From: Thiothrix sp. UBA5583
GTDB lineage: Bacteria > Pseudomonadota > Gammaproteobacteria > Thiotrichales > Thiotrichaceae
DNA: 49,766 nt
Assembly: GCA_002425225.1 (NCBI GenBank)
Contig: DILV01000004.1
Coordinates: 1 to 49,766, forward strand
Direction: 5' to 3'
Shown here piece by piece: positions 1 through 7,438 of this stretch. The position numbers and the translations under genes are program-made. Every line of letters starts with the position of its first letter. Position 1 is the stretch's first letter. Under the pieces are notes generated by a model. That model worked only from the letters and a program-made list of their open reading frames with translations. It was not told where the DNA came from and did not search any database.

Positions 1-1426
1 CCACGGGAAATCCCAAAGAGCCACGTTTCTCTAATAGATTCAGTTCTGCCGCGTTGGATTGTAACAGGCTGTGATAGTCGAAGAGGTGTTGGTGGATTAG
101 TTTGAATAGTACAGGCTCATGTTCGTGGCTTTCCGCTTGTAGGTGGTCACGTATGACCGCGTGCAGGTAATGCGACTCCTCTTGTTTTGTCCAGAAAGAA
201 TAAGCGGTCAATTCATGTAAGCTGATGACGGCTGCGCCGCCCAGAAAGGTTTCACATAAGTTGAGGAACAAGGTTTCATCCAGCCAGCGCGTGTAGGAGG
301 CAACCCGTAAAGCGCGGCGCGTCGTATCCGGTAAATGGCTGATGAAACGGGCAAGCATTTCCGGCTCTTTGCCACCGTATTCATCCGCTTGTGGGGTGAG
401 GTTGCGCCGTTTGCAGCTTTCGTATTGGTCAACCTGCAAGTTGAGGTAGAACGGAATGCCTTTAGCACTCTCCACAATCCGCGCCCGTATGTCATTTTCG
501 ACCACGGGAACGGTTTGCAGGAAGTTGTCAGCATCGGTGTCTGTCAGGTGTTCCAATGGGCAGGGCGTGATGATGACTTGCCATTCTTTGGGGTCTTGCT
601 GCGCCCATGCCAGTGCTTCGCGCCCCAAAATGACATGCAAGACGGCAGGCGATTCGCTGACCAACTTGCGTACCCACTTATCAATCAACAGGTCAGTTTT
701 GCTGGGCTGGTCACGCCACAAGGCTTCGTAAGTGTCGTACAGGAACACAACACACCGCTGGGGAGCATTGATTTCGTTATGCAGCCAGTCATCGACATCA
801 GCACCAAAAAATCCGAGTAATTTGTCTTCCAGTTCGTAGGCGGAGAATCCTTCCAACCCGACCAATAGTTCTGTGCCGCGTGTTTCCATCCAGCGTTGCA
901 AAATACGCTTTTCATCAACTTTGTGCAGGCGTTCGAGTGCTTTCCCCAATAGTGGTAAGCCACTCAATGCTTCAGCCGTTGCTGCCAAACCTTGTAACAA
1001 GTCATGTGGTTGTTTGAACAATTCGGGATAGCTGGTTTCCAAGTTACGCCCTGCTTGTGTGATGGCAAAGTAACGCGCAAATGCGGTATCAAACGCAGGA
1101 AACCAGAGCTTGCCGTTAGCTGCCAATTGCAGACGCAGTGCCATTAGTGCAGCAATGGGGTTACGCTTGTTGCTGTCTTCAAAGTTGATTTTTGCCCATG
1201 CGAGTTGGCGTTCTTCACTATTGGGCAGGCTGTCGAGATGTTTTTCAAACTGCCCGCACAATGCCGATTTGCCTTGTCCACCTACACCATAGAAGTTCAA
1301 CACACGGTATTTATTTTGATGTTGCTGGGTGGCGACCTGTTGGGCAAACAATTCACGCGCTTCATCGCGGTCAGTGAATACGCGATTTGCCTTGAAGCTG
1401 GCAGGGCGGTGGCTAGGCGTTGGCAT
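1..1426 (-). CDS. STAND-type P-loop NTPase, N-terminal part (runs off the left edge)
   Basis: An uninterrupted minus-strand frame runs from an ATG at 1426 to the window edge, giving about 475 residues with no stop seen. Near residue 50 is a clear Walker A, NFYGVGGQGKSAL, in the GxGGxGKS form typical of STAND/NB-ARC-like NTPases. Near residue 235 a hydrophobic strand ending in acid, RCVVFLYDTYEAL, fits Walker B. A second strand, AVLHVILGREAL, follows and fits the STAND sensor-1 region with its conserved R. Helical sequence follows, as expected for the winged-helix and arm regions. There is no N-terminal effector domain, so any effector or TPR/WD repeat sensor would be at the unseen C-terminus. 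STAND proteins act as signal-sensing switches, many in phage defence. The exact role here cannot be read. It lies beside an HNH nuclease pair in ssrA-flanking accessory DNA. The start has only a weak GAGA-like ribosome site. Confidence 0.8.
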   Translation of the reverse strand, partial: MPTPSHRPASFKANRVFTDRDEARELFAQQVATQQHQNKYRVLNFYGVGGQGKSALCGQFEKHLDSLPNSEERQLAWAKINFEDSNKRNPIAALMALRLQLAANGKLWFPAFDTAFARYFAITQAGRNLETSYPELFKQPHDLLQGLAATAEALSGLPLLGKALERLHKVDEKRILQRWMETRGTELLVGLEGFSAYELEDKLLGFFGADVDDWLHNEINAPQRCVVFLYDTYEALWRDQPSKTDLLIDKWVRKLVSESPAVLHVILGREALAWAQQDPKEWQVIITPCPLEHLTDTDADNFLQTVPVVENDIRARIVESAKGIPFYLNLQVDQYESCKRRNLTPQADEYGGKEPEMLARFISHLPDTTRRALRVASYTRWLDETLFLNLCETFLGGAAVISLHELTAYSFWTKQEESHYLHAVIRDHLQAESHEHEPVLFKLIHQHLFDYHSLLQSNAAELNLLEKRGSLGFPV

Positions 1427-1599
1427 GTGAGTCTCGTGATGCGATATGTTGAAAATAGCATCAGTCTATCAAAATCTACGATGAGAGCAGTGGCCTATTT
1501 TTTTGGATGTAGGTTGATCAGACGTTGCTTGCCAAAGTATGGTAAAACTATCGCTATTCTGTTGCTTAACGTCTTGTCAGGCTATGTCGAGGTTTTATT

Positions 1600-1833
1600 A
1601 TGGAACGTGCTTACGAAGAAGTCATTGATTTCATTGCTGGTGGCACGACACCCGGCAAAATTATTGCGTTCCGCCCGTCCGAAGCATCCAAGGCACGGGT
1701 AAGTGAACTAATCTACAAATCCAAGAATGCTAGTATTTCTTCCGAAGAAAAGGATGAGCTTAGCCACTACATGCAATTGGAACACCTGATGCGCTTGGCA
1801 AAAGCCCGCGCCCAGCGGTATGTGGTGCAATGA
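1600..1833 (+). CDS. Small conserved-type protein upstream of the HNH nuclease
   Basis: This 77-residue, charged, probably all-helical protein has no signal peptide or membrane segment. A GAGG ribosome site precedes the ATG by about 8 nt. The stop overlaps the next start as ATGA (1830-1833), so it is translationally coupled to the HNH nuclease gene. I recall similar small proteins next to HNH endonucleases in cyanobacteria and sulfur bacteria, but I cannot confirm this by search. The pairing could be a toxin-antitoxin-like cassette or simply a conserved partner. No catalytic motif is visible and no function is assigned. Confidence 0.7.
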   Translation: MERAYEEVIDFIAGGTTPGKIIAFRPSEASKARVSELIYKSKNASISSEEKDELSHYMQLEHLMRLAKARAQRYVVQ

Positions 1834-2216
1834 GTTCGACTTACATCAGTGCAGACTTGCGCCGCGTGGTTACAGCGCGGGCAGGTAATACCTGTGAATA
1901 TTGCCGGATTCATGAGGACGATACGTTTTTTGGTTGTCACATTGACCATGTAATCAGCGAAAAGCATGGCGGCTTGACGACTGAGGAGAATTTAGCCGTT
2001 GCTTGTTCTCCCTGTAATTTGTACAAGGGCAGCGACGTTGGTTCTGTGACAACAGCCGGTGTTTTTACACGTTTTTTTCATCCACGCACCGATGATTGGC
2101 ATGAGCATTTTGTATTGGTGGGGGCGGTGCTAGAAGCCCGCACAGCAATCCGGGGTGATAATGCCCCAGCCTATTTTCAAAGCGTTTGGTTTGTAGCTCA
2201 ATGTCGCGGTCGTTGA
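1830..2216 (+). CDS. HNH endonuclease, C-terminus probably replaced at a deletion junction
   Basis: The 128-residue product carries a complete zinc-supported HNH core: CEYC near residue 23, the HIDH catalytic segment near 37, the Asn of ENLAVAC near 54, and CSPCNLYKG near 59. These are the expected C-x2-C, DH, N and C-x2-C-N-x2-K elements of McrA-like HNH nucleases. The frame matches this family up to about residue 106 (near base 2150). Homologues usually continue with a helical tail of roughly 25-40 residues. Here the last 20 residues are unrelated and are antisense to the start of another gene (2150-2247). I infer a deletion that fused two convergent genes tail to tail. The catalytic core is intact, so activity may remain. 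Confidence 0.78.
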   Translation: MSSTYISADLRRVVTARAGNTCEYCRIHEDDTFFGCHIDHVISEKHGGLTTEENLAVACSPCNLYKGSDVGSVTTAGVFTRFFHPRTDDWHEHFVLVGAVLEARTAIRGDNAPAYFQSVWFVAQCRGR

Positions 2217-2247
2217 TTTTGACCATCAGTGAGTCGAACATACCCAT
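2065..2247 (-). pseudogene. 5' remnant of a gene beginning MGMFDSL, fused into antisense HNH sequence
   Basis: The first 33 residues (MGMFDSLMVKIND, then a charged stretch ending HYHPG) read like a genuine protein start and resemble a family I remember as beginning MGMFDS. A good ribosome site, AAGGA, lies 7 nt upstream of the ATG at 2247, and a TATACT -10-like box lies at 2280-2285. After about base 2150 the frame enters the antisense of the HNH gene and becomes a low-quality Pro/His/Asn-rich tail of 27 residues. The initiation signals seem intact while the body is lost, so I call it a truncated gene. Whether the 60-residue chimera is made is unknown. Confidence 0.5.
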
Positions 2248-2584
2248 GTGTCAATCCTTCTGGCAATGTGGATACGGCAAGTATAGGGCATCTATGCAGG
2301 TGATGAATGGGCTAATTCTCATCAGGTAGCTGCCCAGCTCCATCAGGTCGGATTCAATGTTGGGTTCAATTCTGATGATTGCGTATCTCTCATGGCTTGG
2401 CGTTGCGGGTTGCGGTATCGGTCAAACGGTATCGGCTCCTATGGGTAGGGTAGATACCGTGCAGGATACCGCAAAAAAACGGGCTGGTATGGTTCTGGTG
2501 GGACTATATGGAACAGTAACGCGGCTCTAAGGCCGCGTTCTGTATGGGTTTTCGGTACTGCATGGGTCTGCTGATACCGTAAAT
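2248..2584. other. Intergenic stretch between accessory genes and the ssrA 3' end
   Basis: About 340 bases hold no confident gene. A 57-codon frame at 2357-2530 (plus) has a lipobox-like segment LGVAGC, but its start signal is poor and it ends inside a hairpin. The hairpin at 2518-2539 (AACGCGGC/GCCGCGTT, 8 bp, 6-base loop) is the clearest element. It lacks a strong T-run and could be a weak terminator. No integrase is recognisable, although this is the flank where an ssrA-integrated island would carry one. Confidence 0.4.
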
Positions 2585-2949
2585 TGGTGGAGGCGGCGGG
2601 AATTGAACCCGCGTCCGCAAACCCTCCATCTGAAGGCTACTACATGTTTAGTCAGTCTTTTATTTAACCCGATCACCACCGACAGACAGGCTGCTCACGG
2701 GCTGTCCCAATACTGTTTAGTGGTTTGGCCTTGGGCGAGCCTCCCGCACGATCTTATGATTGGATGATGCCTGAATATTCGTACTGCATAAGCACAGTAG
2801 CGATCAGACAGCTTTCAACCGGTTATTAAGCGGCGAGAGCGTAAGAGTCGTCGTTTGCGACTATTGTTTGTGACTAGTGTTTGAGTGGTCATCACACCCA
2901 CTACATGCTCCCCAGACTTTGTGATCCACGTCGAAGCCAAGTCGCCCCC
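2585..2949 (-). ncRNA. ssrA: tmRNA (transfer-messenger RNA)
   Basis: The 365-nt gene has all the tmRNA hallmarks. The 5' end GGGGGC (at 2949) pairs with GCCTCC before the encoded ACCA at 2585, including one G-U pair, as in known tmRNAs. The T-arm GGGTTCAATTCCC lies just inside the 3' end, and the D-loop-like TTGGCTTCGACG follows the 5' end. The internal tag frame (2823-2858) starts at GCA after AGTC and encodes ANDDSYALAA followed by two TAA stops. tmRNA with SmpB rescues stalled ribosomes and marks the product for ClpXP. The 3' end is a common integration site for genomic islands, which fits the accessory genes immediately beyond it. Confidence 0.97.
2823..2858 (-). other. tmRNA proteolysis-tag reading frame (ANDDSYALAA)
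   Basis: The resume codon GCA follows AGTC as in Escherichia coli. The ten codons end in LAA, the ClpX recognition end, and are followed by TAATAA. Compared with the E. coli tag ANDENYALAA, residues 4 and 5 are Asp-Ser. Confidence 0.93.
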
Positions 2950-2982
2950 GGAACTGTTTTCAGCAAAGCTGTTGAATGCGCG

Positions 2983-3011
2983 ATTATATGCTTTGACGTC
3001 TGGTATGTCAT
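2983..3011 (-). promoter_or_regulatory. ssrA sigma-70 promoter
   Basis: A -35 ATGACA (3006-3011), 17-bp spacer and perfect -10 TATAAT (2983-2988) lie upstream of the tmRNA. The expected start near 2976 leaves a leader of about 27 nt to be removed during 5' maturation, as is usual for tmRNA. Confidence 0.75.
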
Positions 3012-3050
3012 GTAGTTCCGTATCCGGTGGCGGCAAGTATCTGACAGGCG

Positions 3051-3542
3051 TTAGTGACGTAGGTTAAAAACGATTTGCCCAGCGTCGGTCAACAGCTTGT
3101 GGCGGATAAGCCAGTGACGGGCATCTTCTGCATCTTGATGAAACCAGTCGGCAGCAGAACCCAGGCGGAAGGTATATCCCCAGTTATCCATGTCCTGCAA
3201 CATGCGCCCGCTGCCCATACCGGGAATCAGGTCGGCGAGCAGGATTTGCAGGTAGCAGACAGCATCTTCCTCATCGGTTTCTCCGCCTGCATCGGTATGC
3301 AGGTTTTGCCGCCGTTGCTCATCCATGCAGATGATGTGGCAGCTTTCATGCAGGATAGAGTGAACCGGCGTATCAGGGCGAGCCAGCACACTCAGGCCGA
3401 TGATTCCGGCTTCTGCTTCCTTCCAGTAGCTACCGGGAATTTCTACTCCAGCAGGCAGTTGCTCGAAGTGCAAACCGAAACGTGCCAGTAATGCAACCAC
3501 AGGCTGTCTACCAAGTTCACTCAGGCGCAAGACTTCGCTCAC
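3051..3542 (-). CDS. Conserved hypothetical protein with an HExxH motif
   Basis: The 163-residue protein is soluble, with no signal peptide. The segment SILHESCHII near residue 65 contains HExxH, the zinc-binding signature of gluzincin-type metallopeptidases. Acidic residues downstream (GGETDEEDA) could supply a third ligand. Peptidase activity is only an inference. The GTG start overlaps the stop of the upstream CopD-like gene as GTGA, so the two are co-transcribed and translationally coupled. The gene ends about 100 bases before the tmRNA gene in the same orientation. I do not recognise a named family beyond the metallo-motif. Confidence 0.65.
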   Translation of the reverse strand: MSEVLRLSELGRQPVVALLARFGLHFEQLPAGVEIPGSYWKEAEAGIIGLSVLARPDTPVHSILHESCHIICMDEQRRQNLHTDAGGETDEEDAVCYLQILLADLIPGMGSGRMLQDMDNWGYTFRLGSAADWFHQDAEDARHWLIRHKLLTDAGQIVFNLRH

Positions 3543-3997
3543 GCCAAAAACCTGCCAGCACTGGCAATGGCGACAGTCAACAGGCCAATCGCCAGGTTGA
3601 TGCCAATCAGAACACGGATTTTGGCAAGGGCTTTGCCTGCTTCCTGCCAGCGCATTCCTAATACATAGTCATGCAGACGACGATAGGGCACAAAGTACAC
3701 AAACATGAAAATGCCCATCATGACCAGACCAAGGCCATTCATGGCGTGGACGAACAATGGGGCATTTGCCATGCCGCCGAACCTGTTGAACAACATCCAG
3801 TAGCCAGTAGCGAGGATTAGGGCAACAGCCGCCCAAACCCAAGGGAAAAAGCGTGCAAATACCTGTGACCACAGTGGCAGGCGTTGGGGTGGCTCCAGAA
3901 TGCTGGCAGCAGCAGGGCGCAGAGCTACATAGGCAAAAAACATGCCTCCAACCCAAATGACAACAGACAAAATGTGTAAAGCAATCGCAATCGACAC
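3539..3997 (-). CDS. CopD-family integral membrane protein
   Basis: The 152-residue protein has four hydrophobic helices: residues 1-25, about 48-70, 80-103 and 125-150. It begins SIAIALHILSVVIWVGGMFF, the His/Trp-rich first helix typical of the CopD/YndJ-like family. Relatives are linked to copper resistance or handled as small membrane proteins of unknown role. The GTG start has an AAGGAA ribosome site. It is coupled to the HExxH gene downstream. Substrate and role are not evident. Confidence 0.75.
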   Translation of the reverse strand: MSIAIALHILSVVIWVGGMFFAYVALRPAAASILEPPQRLPLWSQVFARFFPWVWAAVALILATGYWMLFNRFGGMANAPLFVHAMNGLGLVMMGIFMFVYFVPYRRLHDYVLGMRWQEAGKALAKIRVLIGINLAIGLLTVAIASAGRFLA

Positions 3998-4052
3998 AGC
4001 AAGGGGTTCCTTTGTGAAATTAAGCCCATCATTTTACACCGAAAGACAGTAG

Positions 4053-6248
4053 TTACAGCAACTTGAAACGTTGTAACAAGGATGCCAGTTTGCCGGAAGG
4101 TGCTGTTTGACTGTTGCCAGATTGGTAGTAGTAATAATTGGCATAGTCATAGCCAAAATTTCCTCCCCGGCGCATGTCTACGCGATTCAGCAAAATGCCG
4201 GAAAGGTTGGCATGGGATTGGCGCAGCCGTTTGAGGGCGTTACCGAGGGTACTCAAGTGGGTGCTTTCTGCACGGACTGTTACCAGAGTGGTATCCGCCA
4301 GGGATGCCAGAATGACCGCATCTGCCAGGCCCAGTACCGGCGGGCCGTCAATCAGAATCAGGTCATAGGCATCACGGGCTGTTGCCAACAGACTTTCCAT
4401 CTGGGCTGATGAAATCAGTTCTGCGGGATCGTCTGGTAGCGTACCGGCGGGGATCAGACTAAGGTTGTTGATGCCGGTTGCTTGCACCATTGCGGTGGTA
4501 TCACCGTAGCCTTCTAGGTAATTGGAGAGGCCGGTTTCGTTGGTAATACCCAGTGTTTTGTGCAGGGATGGATTGCGCAGGTCGGCGTCGATCAGCAATA
4601 CCTTGTTGCCTGCATTGGCGTAGGCGCAGGCAAGATTGGAGGTAGTGGTGGATTTGCCTTCACCTGCATGGGCGCTGGTGACAAAAATGATGCCTTTGCT
4701 GCCATCTTGCAGGACAAAACGCAAGGCAGTACGCAAGGAACGGAAGGATTCGGCAATACTGGAACGTGGTTCTTTGACAGCGAGCATTGCCAATTGGTCT
4801 GGGGTGTAGTCCTGCACGGCGGGGACAATACCGAGTACAGGCAAAGCGGTGGCGCGTTCCAGTTCGGCAACGTCTTTTACCCGGTCATCCATGAAATCAC
4901 GCAGGAAGGCTGCTGACATACCAAGCAATAAACCCAGCAGTGTGCCGAAAGCCAGATTGGTCGAAAGGCTAGGCTTGAATTTCTTGAGTGGAACCTGCGC
5001 CTTGTCGATGATGACAACGTTATTAGCTGCCATACCACCTGCCACACTTATTTCCTTCATGCGTTGCAGCAGGCTTTGGTAGAGTTCCTGATTGGTTGTG
5101 ACTTCGCGCTGGAGAGTATTGTAAGCGATGGACTTGTCCTGTTCCTGCATGGCGGCGGCTTTGGCTCTGGCAATGCTTTCGTGTACCAGCGATTCTTCTT
5201 TTTTGATGGCTTCCAGTTCACTGTTGATGCTGGTGAGTTTGGTGGCAATTTCTGCATCAATCTCATTTTCCAGATTGCGGATTTGTTGGCGTAATTCTGC
5301 GGTGGATGATTTTTGGGTCTTTAATTGGTCAAGGCGCTGAGCCAGTGTTTGCAGGTAGGCAGAGTTGTCCTTGAGGATACCAATGCGCTCAGCGGCTGGA
5401 CGAGCCTTGTCAGACAGCACAGCGAGCTTGCTTTCCTTGTCAAAACGCTCCTGCTGGATTTGTGATAGTTTTTCGGAGAAAGTTTGCACATTCATGGAAG
5501 ACGTGGTGACATCTTTACCATCAATCTGAATGATTTCATGTTCCTGGGCGTATTGGGTTAGGCGTTTTTCTGCTTCTTCCAGCTTATTTTTGGCCTCTTG
5601 TACGCTACCGGACAGGTAAGTTTGTGCATCAGTCGCGGCGGAGGAGCGGCGTTCCATGTTCATGGCATGGAAGGTGGCGGCAACCGCGTTGGCAATCTGG
5701 GCGGCCTGTTCCGGGCTGGAGGATTCGTAATGGATGGCAACCAGCCGCGAGTTTTTGACTGGTTCGACACTCAGGTTGTCAATCAGTTGTTCTTCAAGGA
5801 CAGTTTGCTTGACGCGGGGATCATCGCTGCCAAACCATTGCTTGATTTTGCCTATCAGGGAACTGGGTGGTGTGTTCTCATGCAGCTTGAGGGTTTCAAT
5901 GACTTTGGCCGCCAAAGCACGGCTGCGGATCAATTCAAATTGTGTCTGGTAGAAGTCGCGGGTATCGCGGATGTCGCCACTGTTGTTGAGATCGGATTCA
6001 CCAAATTTGATTGTGGTTCCTTCCCGCTCAATTTGCAATGTCGTGGTTGAACGGTAAACATTGGCGCTGAGCAGTGTGTACAGTAAGGTCAGCAGCACGG
6101 TCACACCAGCAATCAGGGCTATCAAGCGTTGTTGCCTGACCAGTGTCTTCCAGAAATCACGCAGATCCAGCGTATCCCTTGGTTTGGTCTCGGGGCGCTG
6201 CTGCTGGTTGCTGCGGTATGGAAGGTTGTTGCGGTTGTCTTGTTGCAT
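4053..6248 (-). CDS. Wzc-like polysaccharide co-polymerase and tyrosine autokinase
   Basis: The 731-residue protein joins a Wzz chain-length domain to a cytoplasmic BY-kinase. TM1 lies near residues 42-62 and TM2 near 430-450, with a long coiled-coil periplasmic region between them. The kinase carries Walker A (SAHAGEGKST, near 525), Walker A' (VLLIDADL, near 550) and Walker B (LILIDGPP, near 629). The tail has a Tyr cluster, YDYANYYYY, near 700 as the autophosphorylation site. In Wzy-dependent systems such proteins set chain length and drive export with an outer-membrane Wza. No Wza or phosphatase gene is in this window. It is the last gene of the EPS locus in the direction of transcription, and ends about 55 bases before the CopD-like gene. 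Confidence 0.92.
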   Translation of the reverse strand: MQQDNRNNLPYRSNQQQRPETKPRDTLDLRDFWKTLVRQQRLIALIAGVTVLLTLLYTLLSANVYRSTTTLQIEREGTTIKFGESDLNNSGDIRDTRDFYQTQFELIRSRALAAKVIETLKLHENTPPSSLIGKIKQWFGSDDPRVKQTVLEEQLIDNLSVEPVKNSRLVAIHYESSSPEQAAQIANAVAATFHAMNMERRSSAATDAQTYLSGSVQEAKNKLEEAEKRLTQYAQEHEIIQIDGKDVTTSSMNVQTFSEKLSQIQQERFDKESKLAVLSDKARPAAERIGILKDNSAYLQTLAQRLDQLKTQKSSTAELRQQIRNLENEIDAEIATKLTSINSELEAIKKEESLVHESIARAKAAAMQEQDKSIAYNTLQREVTTNQELYQSLLQRMKEISVAGGMAANNVVIIDKAQVPLKKFKPSLSTNLAFGTLLGLLLGMSAAFLRDFMDDRVKDVAELERATALPVLGIVPAVQDYTPDQLAMLAVKEPRSSIAESFRSLRTALRFVLQDGSKGIIFVTSAHAGEGKSTTTSNLACAYANAGNKVLLIDADLRNPSLHKTLGITNETGLSNYLEGYGDTTAMVQATGINNLSLIPAGTLPDDPAELISSAQMESLLATARDAYDLILIDGPPVLGLADAVILASLADTTLVTVRAESTHLSTLGNALKRLRQSHANLSGILLNRVDMRRGGNFGYDYANYYYYQSGNSQTAPSGKLASLLQRFKLL

Positions 6249-6331
6249 GGTCAGGTTACATTACTAAAGTAAAAACTGGCGGAAATACAAATATTCAAGA
6301 GCGGATTGTAGCAACTCTTGAGCAAAGCATA

Positions 6332-7426
6332 CTAACCGGATTTTTCCGGTGTCCGGTAGAGCGAGTTGATAAATCGCCGTAAAGGTGTTTCCACCCACTG
6401 GAATGAAAGTATGGCTGTTCCTGTCAGTACAATGACAAACAGGTAAAAGTGCAGGGCGCTGTTGTCAGGAATCCAGCCCGCTACGACTTTTTCATAAATA
6501 CCATGTAGGGGTTTTTGCAGGATATACAGGGAAAAACTGGCCTCACCCAGCAAAATCATCCATTTGTGTTGTAAATACTGGCTGAGGTGACTGGTATTGA
6601 GAGCCAGTAACACAATAAAAACCAGAAACAGGGGGGCAATCAGGCCATTGGTATAATCAAAACGGATACCGGTTGTAGCGATCAACGGCTGGCGGGCAAT
6701 CAGCAACAAGACAATCAGGGCAATGCAGGCCAACAGACCAGCATGATTGAGCAAAGGAGAGGAATAAGATTGCAATTTACCTTCCAGTAGCCATACACCA
6801 GCGATGAAGCCAATGACAAAGGTATTAAGGTGCATGATGGGGCTGTAGTAAATGAAATCATGTAATGCGGAAAAGGGGGCATAGTCGTGCGTGTTCAACA
6901 GCACGGTGTGTGCCACCTGGGTGCTGAGCCAGAGTACAACGCTGCCAATTATCAGTGCTTTGAGATGATGGCGTTTGGCAACCAGTAGGAGCAAGGGGAA
7001 GAACAGGTAAAAAAATGCTTCCACGGAAAGCGACCAGCCCGGAGAGTTGAGTGTCAGTGGATAGCCGGGAATCCATGCCTGCAACATGCTGATACCAAGG
7101 CCGACGGTCAGGGGATCACTGCCAGCCTCGTTGAATTTGGCAGCAATCATCACCAGCAATGCCAGCAGGTAGATAGGGTAGATGCGGGCAAACCGTGCCA
7201 GCCAGTAACGTCCACTGGCAAAGGGTTGGTTGTTGTCAGGCCGGTAATAGGCAATAGCCATGATAAAACCGGACAAAACATAAAAATAACTGACAGCGAT
7301 TGGACCTGCGGTCAATACCGGGTTGAGTAACGGCAAATTGGCAGGGAACACATTGACCCCGTAATGGAAGAAAACGACACTTAGCGCAGCGATATAGCGG
7401 GTGAAGGTAAGTTGGTCAATTTTCAC
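6332..7426 (-). CDS. Acyltransferase-3 family membrane protein
   Basis: The 364-residue protein has about ten membrane helices and the family start LTFTRYIAALSVVFFHYG, in which the RxxAxxxVxxxH pattern holds the conserved Arg and His. It most likely adds acetyl or similar groups to the polysaccharide made by this locus. The start is a GTG at 7426, 12 bases after the stop of the sugar-transferase gene, with a weak ribosome site. It is followed by the Wzc-like gene after about 80 bases. The acyl group and acceptor sugar are unknown. Confidence 0.88.
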   Translation of the reverse strand: MKIDQLTFTRYIAALSVVFFHYGVNVFPANLPLLNPVLTAGPIAVSYFYVLSGFIMAIAYYRPDNNQPFASGRYWLARFARIYPIYLLALLVMIAAKFNEAGSDPLTVGLGISMLQAWIPGYPLTLNSPGWSLSVEAFFYLFFPLLLLVAKRHHLKALIIGSVVLWLSTQVAHTVLLNTHDYAPFSALHDFIYYSPIMHLNTFVIGFIAGVWLLEGKLQSYSSPLLNHAGLLACIALIVLLLIARQPLIATTGIRFDYTNGLIAPLFLVFIVLLALNTSHLSQYLQHKWMILLGEASFSLYILQKPLHGIYEKVVAGWIPDNSALHFYLFVIVLTGTAILSFQWVETPLRRFINSLYRTPEKSG

Positions 7427-7438
7427 AGGTTAGCCAGC

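Noticed and set aside
2357-2530. 57-codon plus frame with a lipobox-like LGVAGC
   Set aside because: Poor start signal, stop inside a hairpin loop, and no recognisable family; kept only as a remark on the intergenic stretch.
2585-2660. tRNA-like T-arm and CCA end
   Set aside because: They are the 3' tRNA-like part of tmRNA, not a separate tRNA. No other tRNA was seen.
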